DNA of 64,000 nucleotides, taken from the NCBI GenBank assembly GCA_030590485.1, contig JAUUYL010000002.1, positions 1-64,000 of the forward strand, written 5' to 3'. This stretch comes from Lentisphaerota bacterium (GTDB taxonomy: Bacteria > Verrucomicrobiota > Kiritimatiellia > UBA8416 > JAUUYL01). The notes under the pieces were generated by a model. That model ran no database searches, had not been told where the DNA came from, and saw only the letters and a program-made list of their open reading frames with translations. Position 1 is the stretch's first letter; each line of letters begins with the position of its first letter. Of this stretch, positions 47,516 through 57,647 are shown in pieces. The position numbers and the translations under genes are program-made.

Positions 47516-48226
47516 TCAAGATGATTTCTTCACAGCAGCTGTTTTACTCATCCAGGAAGCTAAACGACCCCTGAGATTCTTTATGGGATACCCTCTGATA
47601 AGCCATAAGCGGCGTAACCTTTGCATCTTATGAAACATCAAAATGCGTTCTCTTCCCATCGTACCTGGATTCCGCAAATTCCAATGCTTGTAAACTCCAG
47701 AAATATCAATTTTCCGAAAAAGACGTCTTATGATTCCCGGAAAATGATCCACAATAAGCGCAGTTTGGAAGTCAATTAAAGATGGCTTGCCGTCGTCTCT
47801 AACAAGAATATTTCGCCTGACCCGCAAATCGAGGTGCACAACTCCTGCGGCATGCATGTCCTGAACCAATTGTTCCAATGCAGGACAAAAAGACGCATCA
47901 ACTGGTTTTCCCGATTTCGCCATATCACTTAGCGTCATGCCAAGAACATATCGGTATCGCAATCCAAACTTGCCATATTCTCTGACATCATCAGGTGTAT
48001 TGCCGACATCATGCAAGCGACGCAAGATACGCAACTCATTCCAAAGTATGCATTTTGCAACAGAATATTTAAACAAGAACGGCGAATGACTATAATCTTT
48101 TACTACCCACTGAACACCATCCTGCTCCTCAATACTAACTCTGGCATTAGCCCATCGACGATCATCATTGGCAAGAAAACAAACGTGCCTGCTATTCGAA
48201 GAACACTTCTCATCGTTGATTGACAT
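47516..48226 (-). CDS. Lipopolysaccharide-kinase-like (Kdo/WaaP family) protein
   Basis: VVHLDLRVRRNILVRDDGKPSLIDFQTAL kinase catalytic loop and DF motif. Confidence 0.75.
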   Translation of the reverse strand: MSINDEKCSSNSRHVCFLANDDRRWANARVSIEEQDGVQWVVKDYSHSPFLFKYSVAKCILWNELRILRRLHDVGNTPDDVREYGKFGLRYRYVLGMTLSDMAKSGKPVDASFCPALEQLVQDMHAAGVVHLDLRVRRNILVRDDGKPSLIDFQTALIVDHFPGIIRRLFRKIDISGVYKHWNLRNPGTMGRERILMFHKMQRLRRLWLIRGYPIKNLRGRLASWMSKTAAVKKSS

Positions 48227-48238
48227 ATGCCAAACCTT

Positions 48239-48817
48239 CTATCTTATCCGAAACCAAATAAATGCCGCGACTAATCCTGTCAAAACCCCCGCAAGATTCG
48301 TCCATCCATGATTCTGCACGAACAAACGCCACTCCCAGACCCAAAGCGTTCCGCCATCCATACCTCTAAGCGAAGGCAAGAAACGGTTTACCTTTTTGCA
48401 ATAATCCTGATACGACGCACCGAATATCTCAGTCAGAACTTTTTCCTCACGCTTAACGCGGTTGTTCATGTAGAAGAAGTAAAGAACAGTCATCACGGGA
48501 ATAGTGAACCAGATATGCAACAGCAGAAGAAATCCCAAGACAACAAAAAAACGACCAAGATACATGGGATTCCGAACATGCTTGTACAAACCATTAAATG
48601 CCAATTCGCCCTGTTTGTCTAATGATGCAAAACACCAGAGCTGAATAAATTCTCCAAATAAAGCGACAGCGAATGCCGGCCAATACCATCCCGGCTCCGC
48701 AAAAAAGAGAAGCAAGGCAAACAGCGTAAGAACAATTAAAACTCTGTATGCTGTCAAAACCCCCCGTAGAAACGGATTACTAAACACACTATTCACTTTT
48801 TCAACGACTTTTTGCAT
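48239..48817 (-). CDS. Isoprenylcysteine carboxyl methyltransferase/PEMT-like membrane protein
   Basis: GLYKHVRNPMYLGRFFVVLGF...REEKVLTEIFGASYQDYCKKVNRFLP. Confidence 0.88.
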   Translation of the reverse strand: MQKVVEKVNSVFSNPFLRGVLTAYRVLIVLTLFALLLFFAEPGWYWPAFAVALFGEFIQLWCFASLDKQGELAFNGLYKHVRNPMYLGRFFVVLGFLLLLHIWFTIPVMTVLYFFYMNNRVKREEKVLTEIFGASYQDYCKKVNRFLPSLRGMDGGTLWVWEWRLFVQNHGWTNLAGVLTGLVAAFIWFRIR

Positions 48818-48848
48818 ATTAGACTCTCATTGTTCTCTGCTATCAAAA

Positions 48849-49361
48849 TTAATCATTGATGATGCGTTTCAGCATCATTCTCTCATTCTTCGCCACTGAT
48901 GACCCCATGATCTTTGCGAGATTCCCGCCAAATATTTTACCGATAAAGCCCATGTTCATCCCGGAAATATACACATTCCCATCTTCACCTTTATAAACGC
49001 CCCAGGCACAAGGCATCAACGTCGCGAATTCCGGATTTGTCATAAGAATATCTTTGGCATGCGTTGCGTGGCAATATTCTACAATCCTGACTTGGTCACT
49101 CATCTCGATATCATATTTAGCCATAGCCTTGTTCATGTTACGAATCGCAGGGCATTGCCAGCCATTAGCTTCTATAGCGGCTTTGAGTTGCGTGCTGGTC
49201 TCCTCTACGCTGTCATATCGACTTTGATGCGTGACCAGCATCACACCCGGCATCACCTGCCAGACAATAACACCTGTGACTATAATTCCCGCCGCCAGCC
49301 CCAACACAAACGATACAACTCTTTTTTTGCCACCCTGTTCCTGCTCAACTACGTTCTTCAT
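48849..49361 (-). CDS. DUF302 domain protein
   Basis: SVEETSTQLKAAIEANGWQCPAIRNMNKAMAKYDIEMSDQVRIVEYCHATHAKDIL. Confidence 0.85.
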   Translation of the reverse strand: MKNVVEQEQGGKKRVVSFVLGLAAGIIVTGVIVWQVMPGVMLVTHQSRYDSVEETSTQLKAAIEANGWQCPAIRNMNKAMAKYDIEMSDQVRIVEYCHATHAKDILMTNPEFATLMPCAWGVYKGEDGNVYISGMNMGFIGKIFGGNLAKIMGSSVAKNERMMLKRIIND

Positions 49362-49450
49362 ATTTACTCTTCCCCCATCTTTCCGGCTTCTTCAGCCCTT
49401 TGTTAACCATGTTCATTTCACAGGAACTTACATTTCCCTTTTATTATTAA

Positions 49451-49807
49451 TTAGAATGTTAAAACTTTATCACTGCCCACGACCCACCTCGCAAGATCAG
49501 GCATTGTGGAACTTTCTACGCCATCAAAATACGGGGCGTTCTTATGAATTCCACATCTCACCATACATGTTCCGCACGCCTTAACAACAACACCTTTAGC
49601 AATAAGATCTTTAAGTATTGTCGTCAGATCCTGATCATACTCTGCAGGTGGCTTGCAAATATCTCTAGCCATATCCACAGAATCATTCATCAAGAAAATT
49701 CTAACTTCCTGCTCTTCATCAAGCAGCTTATCGGCAAGCCGCAACCCATTCCATGTAACATCCGTACCGTCGTACGACTGTCGGTTAAATATGATTAATG
49801 TCTTCAT
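49451..49807 (-). CDS. DsrE-family sulfur-relay-like protein
   Basis: GLRLADKLLDEEQEVRIFLMNDSVDMA...IAKGVVVKACGTCMVRCGI. Confidence 0.88.
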   Translation of the reverse strand: MKTLIIFNRQSYDGTDVTWNGLRLADKLLDEEQEVRIFLMNDSVDMARDICKPPAEYDQDLTTILKDLIAKGVVVKACGTCMVRCGIHKNAPYFDGVESSTMPDLARWVVGSDKVLTF

Positions 49808-49850
49808 TTACACTCTTATGCCTTTCTTTTGTGCCTATATCTCCTTTAAC

Positions 49851-50267
49851 CTAATCTGCCAGCACGACATCAAACTCTGGCGGCGTGACGACATGCTTCA
49901 CTACCGTGCAGATATTGGCCATTCTTAAAACAGCTTTTCTGTGCTTCTCGGGGAAATCCTCGGGAAGCGTAATCTCGATTCGCATCGGGCTGAATAATTT
50001 GTTCTCGGGATTCTGTTCCGCCCGAAGCTGCACACCCAATCCTTCCGCATTCAGTTTTCGCTCATTACAATATTCCAAGACATAAATCCCAACACATGTT
50101 GCAATCGAAACAAAAAAAAGATCAAACGGCTCTGGCGCAGATCCGGCTCCACCATTCTTAACAGATTGGTCTGTCTTGACAGTTCGCCCGCCATAGCGAG
50201 CGTCAACTTTTTTGCCGCCTGGAAATGTTACAGATATATCTTTCATTTGAATCAACCTTACTCGCAT
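49851..50267 (-). CDS. OsmC-family protein
   Basis: MKDISVTFPGGKKVDARYGG...APEPFDLFFVSIATCVGIYVLEYC. Confidence 0.88.
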   Translation of the reverse strand: MRVRLIQMKDISVTFPGGKKVDARYGGRTVKTDQSVKNGGAGSAPEPFDLFFVSIATCVGIYVLEYCNERKLNAEGLGVQLRAEQNPENKLFSPMRIEITLPEDFPEKHRKAVLRMANICTVVKHVVTPPEFDVVLAD

Positions 50268-51649
50268 TCTCCTGCTTCAGCGTTCTGCGCAGGTTCTTCT
50301 TGGATGTCTAAGGTCTCCAAGGCGTTTTCGCATGCCTCTACAATCGCACTGCGTGAAGGAAGAGAACTTTGCCAGGGTTGAGCGCTGTAACTAAGTTTTG
50401 ACAGTTCTTTCAATGACATGGATTGCTGAATTGCCAATGTGATAATGTCAATTTTGTCTGTCGTAGACAATTTGCTCAACACCTGGGCGCCTATTATTTG
50501 TTGAGTCTTTCTGCTGGCTACAATTTTTACCTTTAGTGTTTCCGCGCCGGGCATCATCGGGAAAAGCGTAGTAGTTTCGCCATACCCGCATACCGTATCG
50601 ATACCACGGCTGACAGCAACAGTTTCCGTTAAACCTGTCGAGGCAATACGCCAATCTTCTACGCAAGTTGCAGCTCCGTTGTAAAAACCTTTAAGCTCAC
50701 CACCTTTGCCAGCAAGAACAGATGCTGCTATTTTCGCCATCGGTACAGCATTCGTAGCCAATTTCCCTCCGATCTCCACCTTGTCAATCGCAGAATAGAA
50801 GCTGCAGCAATCTCCGGCGGCATAGACATCTGGTATATTTGTCATCATCTGTGAGTCAACCACTATACCGTCACGAGTCATCGTTAGATCCGAATCCAGA
50901 AACAGATCAACATCCGGCTTCATTCCAACTGCAAGACAAACAAAATCTTTCCCAGGATCAAGATCAATTGCATCTCCATTTGACAATCGAACCTGGCGCA
51001 CGCTGGAACCAACAGTCTCAAGCGCTTCAACTTGTGTGTTGAATGCTAAGTGAGCACCTTTTCCCTCCAAGGCCGCATGCAGAGGAACACTCATATCCTT
51101 ATCAATCATGTTTGGTAACGCATGTGATGCCATATCAATCAACCATGTCTCAATACCGCGAACCTGATAGGCTTGCGCTTGTTCAACTCCAATTGCTCCA
51201 GCGCCAATGACAATAGCCCGCTTGGCGCCATTTTCTATTCTATCAATAATGCCAGTTATATCCTGCCCAGTTTTAACGGTGAAAACATTGCTCGACTCAG
51301 CGCCAGATATCGGTGGACGTACTGGAGAAGCTCCAGTAGCAATGAACAAGGTTTCGTAAAGATAAGTTTCGCCAACATCATCCACAACCTGCTTATTCTC
51401 GAAATCAACGGAGATAACATTATGTCGAATAAGGTCAACCCCGACATCTGTAACTAACTCATCACGCTTTTGCACTTTCGAGGCATCAATCAGCCCCTCA
51501 ATAACATAAGGAATAGCGCAACATACCATTGAATGCGGCTCTGGCCGGAACATCGTAATGCTAACATCCGGTTTCAACTTTTTCAACTTACGCGCAAAGG
51601 TAATCCCTGCAGGCCCTCCGCCTATTATAACAACATCTCGTTTCTCCAT
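50258..51649 (-). CDS. FAD-dependent pyridine nucleotide-disulfide oxidoreductase (CoADR/NOX-like)
   Basis: VVIIGGGPAGITFARKLKKLKP; VIGAGAIGVEQAQAY; VYAAGDCCSFYSAID. Confidence 0.9.
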   Translation of the reverse strand: MEKRDVVIIGGGPAGITFARKLKKLKPDVSITMFRPEPHSMVCCAIPYVIEGLIDASKVQKRDELVTDVGVDLIRHNVISVDFENKQVVDDVGETYLYETLFIATGASPVRPPISGAESSNVFTVKTGQDITGIIDRIENGAKRAIVIGAGAIGVEQAQAYQVRGIETWLIDMASHALPNMIDKDMSVPLHAALEGKGAHLAFNTQVEALETVGSSVRQVRLSNGDAIDLDPGKDFVCLAVGMKPDVDLFLDSDLTMTRDGIVVDSQMMTNIPDVYAAGDCCSFYSAIDKVEIGGKLATNAVPMAKIAASVLAGKGGELKGFYNGAATCVEDWRIASTGLTETVAVSRGIDTVCGYGETTTLFPMMPGAETLKVKIVASRKTQQIIGAQVLSKLSTTDKIDIITLAIQQSMSLKELSKLSYSAQPWQSSLPSRSAIVEACENALETLDIQEEPAQNAEAGECE

Positions 51650-51680
51650 AATTCTTCTCCATTACTTTTCGCATTTACAT

Positions 51681-52292
51681 TCACAGGCGGGCATCAGACT
51701 CATCCTTATTAGCGTGACATCGCTCTGCTATCATAGAATCCAACACGTCTTCATAATCGCCTTGTTGCCGTAACCCAACCAATCGCTCGACCTCCTCGCC
51801 GCCATCAAAGAACAGCACGGCAGGAATACCCATAATATTATTTGGGCGTGCCAGTTCGCGAGCAACATCCATGTTGACCTTGCATATCACTGCACGATTG
51901 CCATATTTCTTAGCCAACTTATCGATAGTTGGGGCCAAACGACGACATGGACCGCAGTAGTCTGAATAGAAATCGGCCAAACACGGCACTTGCGCCTTTA
52001 CAACATAGCGTTCAAACTCCGCTACACTATTAACATGCATAACAACGCCTTCTTGCGTCATATTCCCCAGTGACCCGGCTCCCTCTTCTGTGGCAATACT
52101 TTCCTTTGCCTGGGATTGTAAAGACCCCGCATAAGAAAAGGCAAAGAGCAACCCCAGTATACCACCAAAGATAGCGCCCCGGATAGGATTGGCAGTCAAA
52201 GGACATGCGCCCGAAGAACACTTACCGAAATAGCCCATAATGCCACCTACCGCAACGCCCAATACAACACCTAAAATAAGTCGTGTAGTCAT
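51681..52292 (-). CDS. Membrane-anchored thioredoxin with N-terminal DUF6132-like segment
   Basis: GYFGKCSSGACPLTANPIRGAIFGGILGLL then ADFYSDYCGPCRRLAPTIDKLAKKYG. Confidence 0.88.
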   Translation of the reverse strand: MTTRLILGVVLGVAVGGIMGYFGKCSSGACPLTANPIRGAIFGGILGLLFAFSYAGSLQSQAKESIATEEGAGSLGNMTQEGVVMHVNSVAEFERYVVKAQVPCLADFYSDYCGPCRRLAPTIDKLAKKYGNRAVICKVNMDVARELARPNNIMGIPAVLFFDGGEEVERLVGLRQQGDYEDVLDSMIAERCHANKDESDARL

Positions 52293-52345
52293 AATATATT
52301 CACCTCCAGAGATTAGATTCTATTGCCTCAATTAACATTTCTTCC

Positions 52346-55300
52346 TTATGAAATCGGTTTACCTTGGGTTCGATATACTAAGCTGTACGCGGCTGGCAAA
52401 AAGAGCAGGGTTAGCAACAGTGAGTAGAGCAGGCCACCGATCACTGCAATGGCCATAGTCACGAGCATGTCGCCACCTTCGCCGAGATTCATAGCTAAAG
52501 GGGTTAACCCCAGAACGGTAGTTAGCTGCGTCATGAGAATCGGGCGAACCCGCAAAGGAGCCGCTTTACGGATGGCATCGATGGCCGAACGTCCCTTGCG
52601 CCGAAATTCTTCTGCCGATGTGAGTAACACAACCCCTTGCGAAGTAATACCTCCCATCATTACCAACACACCAATTTGGACGGTTACTCCAACGGACTCA
52701 CCGAATAAAGCCAGCGCAATAAATACGCCTGTTAAAGTCAGCGGGACATTTAGCATAATCAGAAATGGCAACACGAAGGATTCAAACTGAATAGCCAGAA
52801 TCACGTATGCAAATAATGCCGCGAAACCAAGAATTAGTCCCATCACTTGCCGGCTCTCTGCCATAAACCGAGCCTGGCTACCCATAGAGACCTCTACGCC
52901 AGAGGGTGGCTTCAGGTCAGTGGCAACTTGTTCCGCGCGGGTAAGTGCTTCTCCGACACTGACCCCAGCAGCATCGGCACGCACGATAACACGCATGATT
53001 TGGTCTTCCCTCGAGATTTCTACGGGACCAACGGCACGCACAACCGTGGCAATATCACGGAGATAAACTGGTTCTCCTTTGCGCGTGTCAATAATCAGAT
53101 TTTGCAAATCCTGTTTGTTTTTGATTGATATTTCGGGAACCATGACCCGGATCGGATAATATTCTGATCCCTCGCGATAGTGCGTTCCGACCAATCCCTG
53201 AACCAGTGAACGCATCACCGAGGCCACTTGATCAACCGAAATATCCATAGCGGAAGCACGAGCACGATCGATATGAATCCGATATTCAGGCTTGGTCATG
53301 TCCATGGAAATGTTTACGCCGGACAGCCCTGCGGTTTGTCGCAGTTTAGCGGCCAACTGTTCAGAAAACTCATAGAGTTGAACGACATCACTCCCTTTGA
53401 TATTTACCTCAACATCCTGTTCGCCCACTTTGCGTATGCCTTTGATAGGTCTGGCTTTTACCGGCAGCTTGGCTCCAGGTTCTTCCGCCTGAATTTTCTT
53501 TATTATGGGTCGAATTTTGGAAATAAACTCCATGGTAGTAACATTTCTCTGGCTACGCGGCTTGAGCTGAATGTTTAAATTACCTTCGTTCCCGACTTCC
53601 AATGTATAGAGGCCAAAGACGCGTCCGCCCGCCAGTCTAAATAGACTGTCGATTTCAGGGAGTCCCTCCATCTTGTTTTCCACTCGCGTCAGAATGCGAT
53701 TCACCTCGGCAACCGAGGTGCCACTTGGCATTTTTAGTTTAACCATGACGCGGCCATCATCCAGCTTCGGCAAGAACTCTGATCCTGATCGGCTCGCAAT
53801 CCACAATCCTGCAAGAAAGATCAGCACAAATGTTAGAATGACACGCCATTTTGCGCGCAAACAAACATTAAGAAGGCGATTATAACCAATCAGAAAAGAC
53901 TCGATGATATGATTAAATGTTCGAGCCAGTTTTGACGGGCGGGCATTACTTTCGCTACGAAGCAATCGATCCGTTAAAAGCGGCGTCAGCGTAATAGCGA
54001 CTAAGAGAGAAATCACTACGACTCCCGCGACCACCAAGACGAGTTCCTTGAATAAAATTGCCGCCATACCTGGAACAAATACAAACGGCAAAAAGATAGC
54101 TAAAAATGTCAGAGTTGCAGTCACTACAGCCGAGCCGACCTCGGTCGTACCACGTTCAGCATAATTTTCAACTCCCTCCGCCTTGAGACGTGTAATGTTT
54201 TCCAGCACGACAATCGAGTTGTCCAGAATGACACCCAGCGCAACAACCAGACCACCAAGAGAAAAGACATTAATTGAAAAGCCAGCACCTTTCATTAGCG
54301 CAAAGTTGGTTAACAAAGTAACGGGTAAAGCCACCATCATGACTACCACTTGCCGCCAGCGGCCCAGAAAAAGATAAACGACAAAAATAACGAGTATTGA
54401 GGCTATTAATGCCGAATTTTTTACGCTGTTAATTGCCCCCATAACATAGGTGCTTTCGTCTTCGACGTACCCAAACTCAATCCCTTTCGGCAGATCACCG
54501 CTTGTCTTAAGTTCTTGAAGGCGGGCTTTAACTCCATCGGCAACCTCAACCGCATTCGCGGCGTATTGTTTAAGAATTTTGAACTCAATGCAAGACGTGC
54601 CATTAAAATGCGTTTGAATACGCATCTCCTCGTGTGAATCTTCCACACGAGCAACGTCCCGGACATAAATATCCCCGCCGGTTGCCCCTCTGGCAATAAC
54701 GACATTTCTGATTTCATCAAGATTCTCAAACTCGCCCATGGTGCGTGCAATTATTTCGAGCGGTTCAACGGTCACGCGACCTGCAAATGTTTCATTGTTT
54801 TGTTCGTGCAACGCTTTGGCTACGAGCCCCGGCGAAAGTTTATATGCTTGCAGGCGTTCCGGATCCAAATGAACACGAATCTCACGTTTCATGCCTCCAA
54901 CAATTTCTGCTCCGGCAGTACCTGGCACCGTTGCCAGTCGATCCATCAGCCAGGTGTCGGCCCATTCATGAAGCTGAACAGGATCATGCTGATCTGACGT
55001 AATCATAACTTCGATTACAGGTAATTGAGACGGATCGGCTTTGATGACGACTGGGGGATCCATATCGCGCGGCAATTTTTTCGCCACCCGCCCCATTGCA
55101 GCCACAACATCCTGAAAGGCGACATCGACATTCACACCGTACGAAAAGTTAATTAGCAGCGTGTACATACCCTCAATGCTCGATGACTCGATATAATCAA
55201 GCCCGTCAACGGTTGATATGACTTCTTCTAGCGGATCGGCAATATTGGTTTCAATGTCATCCGCAGTTGCCCCACGCCACCAGACATGAACTTTCACCAT

Positions 55301-55429
55301 CGGATAGGAGATGTCGGGGAGATAGTTGATTTCCATTCGTGAAAGGCTGAATAAGCCTGTTGCAAATAATGCAACCACAAGCACGGTGACCGCTACCGGA
55401 CGTTTTAATGCTTCAAGCGTGATTTTCAT
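52346..55429 (-). CDS. Efflux RND transporter permease (AcrB/HAE1 type)
   Basis: RPVAVTVLVVALFATGLFSLSRMEINYLPDISYPMVKVHVWWRGATADDIE. Confidence 0.95.
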   Translation of the reverse strand: MKITLEALKRPVAVTVLVVALFATGLFSLSRMEINYLPDISYPMVKVHVWWRGATADDIETNIADPLEEVISTVDGLDYIESSSIEGMYTLLINFSYGVNVDVAFQDVVAAMGRVAKKLPRDMDPPVVIKADPSQLPVIEVMITSDQHDPVQLHEWADTWLMDRLATVPGTAGAEIVGGMKREIRVHLDPERLQAYKLSPGLVAKALHEQNNETFAGRVTVEPLEIIARTMGEFENLDEIRNVVIARGATGGDIYVRDVARVEDSHEEMRIQTHFNGTSCIEFKILKQYAANAVEVADGVKARLQELKTSGDLPKGIEFGYVEDESTYVMGAINSVKNSALIASILVIFVVYLFLGRWRQVVVMMVALPVTLLTNFALMKGAGFSINVFSLGGLVVALGVILDNSIVVLENITRLKAEGVENYAERGTTEVGSAVVTATLTFLAIFLPFVFVPGMAAILFKELVLVVAGVVVISLLVAITLTPLLTDRLLRSESNARPSKLARTFNHIIESFLIGYNRLLNVCLRAKWRVILTFVLIFLAGLWIASRSGSEFLPKLDDGRVMVKLKMPSGTSVAEVNRILTRVENKMEGLPEIDSLFRLAGGRVFGLYTLEVGNEGNLNIQLKPRSQRNVTTMEFISKIRPIIKKIQAEEPGAKLPVKARPIKGIRKVGEQDVEVNIKGSDVVQLYEFSEQLAAKLRQTAGLSGVNISMDMTKPEYRIHIDRARASAMDISVDQVASVMRSLVQGLVGTHYREGSEYYPIRVMVPEISIKNKQDLQNLIIDTRKGEPVYLRDIATVVRAVGPVEISREDQIMRVIVRADAAGVSVGEALTRAEQVATDLKPPSGVEVSMGSQARFMAESRQVMGLILGFAALFAYVILAIQFESFVLPFLIMLNVPLTLTGVFIALALFGESVGVTVQIGVLVMMGGITSQGVVLLTSAEEFRRKGRSAIDAIRKAAPLRVRPILMTQLTTVLGLTPLAMNLGEGGDMLVTMAIAVIGGLLYSLLLTLLFLPAAYSLVYRTQGKPIS

Positions 55430-56727
55430 TATAGCGCACCTTTCACTTCGGTTGATTCAAGTGGTGCCACATTGATCTTTGCCCCTTTTTTGAGGTTAAG
55501 ATTTCCTTCTACAATAACCAGTTCACCCGGCTGAACACCTTTAAGTATTTGCACCAAATCACCTTGCTCAAGGCCGAGCGTCACTCGTCTTTTAATGGCC
55601 GTGCCTTCTTGGGCAACAAACAAAATATGATCGCCGCGCGGTGTGGCTACAATCGCTTTAGACGGCACGACAATCGCTTTTTTAATGATTCTCCCAGTCA
55701 AGGATACGCGGGCGAACATGCGCGGGATTAACGCCACGGGGTCAGTAACCCGCAACTCAACCAGACGGGTTCGCGAGGCGTTTTCCAGTCGCGGGTAAAT
55801 TCGTTCGATCTCTGCGTTGAAAGTCTTTCCAGGATAGGCATCCAGCTGTACTTTAGCGACGGTGCCTTTGTGCAGATCCGCCGAACAATTCTCCGGCAAT
55901 CCGACACGAATCACTAAACTCTTGGGGTCGATTATTTTCAAGAGAGGCTGGCGCGGAACAGCCATGTCCCCAGGGCGCACATAAACCTCTGTAATAATTC
56001 CTGCGAATGGAGCGGTGATCAGGCATTCGTTCAGCTTTGCCTGTGCAATATCTCGGCGCGCAATGGCTTCAGAGACTGATGCTTGAGCGATGGCAAGCTC
56101 GGTGCGCGTCGGCCCAGCTTTCAGCATCTTGAGATGTTCTTTTGCTGATTCGAACTGAGTTTTGCATTTGGTGTAATCCACGCGTGCTTTTTCTTTGGCT
56201 TCAACAGGTAATGTTCCGCTTTCGACTAATGAACTGATACGGTTGAGATCTTCTTTTGCAAAATCAGTGCATTCGATAAAATGAAGCATCGATTCGTTGG
56301 CCTGGGCAATCTCTTCGGGGCGGGCACCAGCTTTAAGGTCATCACGTTTTGCTTTCGTGACGGCGAGAACCGCTTCGGCAACGGCCAATTCCTGCTTATA
56401 TAGCGGTCGTGTGATTTCGATAAGTTTTTGTCCTGGCTGGTCGATTAAATCACCTTCTCGCCATGGGCAAAATGAAATGGGGCCTTCTGCGGTTGATTCG
56501 AGCTCAACTGTGTTCATGGCCAGCACATCGCCAGTTGTCAATAGCGATTCTTCGAGACGTATTTCGATGGCTTTTTTGGCAACAACCCGGCTGACAGGTG
56601 GTGTTTTCTTTTGTTGCGCTTGGCCGCACCCACTAAATCCTGCCATTAGCGCAACCGCGATTGCTCCGGTTACAAGGGTGTTTTTTATCCGTCTTCCTGT
56701 TCTGCTGTCCTGTGAATTTGAGTTCAT
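55429..56727 (-). CDS. Efflux RND periplasmic adaptor subunit
   Basis: Lipobox FSGCG; coiled-coil hairpin; LITAPFAGIITEVYVRPGDMAVP. Confidence 0.95.
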   Translation of the reverse strand: MNSNSQDSRTGRRIKNTLVTGAIAVALMAGFSGCGQAQQKKTPPVSRVVAKKAIEIRLEESLLTTGDVLAMNTVELESTAEGPISFCPWREGDLIDQPGQKLIEITRPLYKQELAVAEAVLAVTKAKRDDLKAGARPEEIAQANESMLHFIECTDFAKEDLNRISSLVESGTLPVEAKEKARVDYTKCKTQFESAKEHLKMLKAGPTRTELAIAQASVSEAIARRDIAQAKLNECLITAPFAGIITEVYVRPGDMAVPRQPLLKIIDPKSLVIRVGLPENCSADLHKGTVAKVQLDAYPGKTFNAEIERIYPRLENASRTRLVELRVTDPVALIPRMFARVSLTGRIIKKAIVVPSKAIVATPRGDHILFVAQEGTAIKRRVTLGLEQGDLVQILKGVQPGELVIVEGNLNLKKGAKINVAPLESTEVKGAL

Positions 56728-56729
56728 TA

Positions 56730-57632
56730 TTATTTTTCCTTAATATTTAGAGTCTCAATTAGTTTCTTAAATGGCTTGCGAATGAGAAATACAGGTGATG
56801 AGGCATGACGAGCCGTGTGGTGGCTAATACTCCCCATAAATAATTCGCTGATATATCCGCGGCCATGTGTTCCCATTATGATAAGGCTTGCATCTTTATC
56901 CTGCTTGAGGATTTCTTCGATGGGCGCACCGTGAGAAAGTTTGAGAGAAATGGAGGCCTCGCTAACTTTTTCAAGTCGAGCCTTCAAAACCTCGAGTCGC
57001 CGCCGATCAATAATATCGAACTCATGTATTTTGTGGTGATGGTGTTTTTGCAGTTTGTTTATATCTTGCGTATGAAGAAGAGTAATCTGCTTCGCGCCTT
57101 TAGCCGCGATTTCAAGCAGATATTGAAAAGCATATTCCGAATGGTCGGAAAAATCGGTCGGACATAGTATGTGTCGCATGAAATCACAAGGCTCTCCAGC
57201 GCAAATGGCGCCGCCCGTCTCTTTGTTGTAATCAATTCGTATGATGAGTAGCGGTTGAGATACTCTATGCAGGATTTCCGCAGCGGTACCGCCAAGAAAA
57301 AGCTCGCTGGAAAAATTATGCCCACGAGATCCTATAATAATGAGTGAACATTCTTCTTGCTCTGCCAAATTCGGAATCTCAAGCGCGGGCAATCCCGGTT
57401 CAACGACAAGTTTTACCGAAAACCCTTTCTTGCTAAGGGATTCCCGGAATGGTTCAAGCGAGGCTTCAATGTGTGTTTTAGTTTCCTCAGGGAAGGCAAC
57501 TTGCTCCGGAACCATAAAGTATTGCGCAATCAGAGCCTGTTCGGTGCCGAGCTGGTGCAATTCAGCGACACAGGAAATGATCACCTTCGCTACAGGCGAT
57601 GAATCGGTGGCGATTAATACTTTTTTAAACAT
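56730..57632 (-). CDS. Universal stress protein, tandem domains
   Basis: VLIATDSSPVAKVI; LIIIGSRGHN; LIIMGTHGRGYISELFMGSISHHTARHASSPVFLIR. Confidence 0.93.
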   Translation of the reverse strand: MFKKVLIATDSSPVAKVIISCVAELHQLGTEQALIAQYFMVPEQVAFPEETKTHIEASLEPFRESLSKKGFSVKLVVEPGLPALEIPNLAEQEECSLIIIGSRGHNFSSELFLGGTAAEILHRVSQPLLIIRIDYNKETGGAICAGEPCDFMRHILCPTDFSDHSEYAFQYLLEIAAKGAKQITLLHTQDINKLQKHHHHKIHEFDIIDRRRLEVLKARLEKVSEASISLKLSHGAPIEEILKQDKDASLIIMGTHGRGYISELFMGSISHHTARHASSPVFLIRKPFKKLIETLNIKEK

Positions 57633-57647
57633 AGGGTTACTCCCGTT

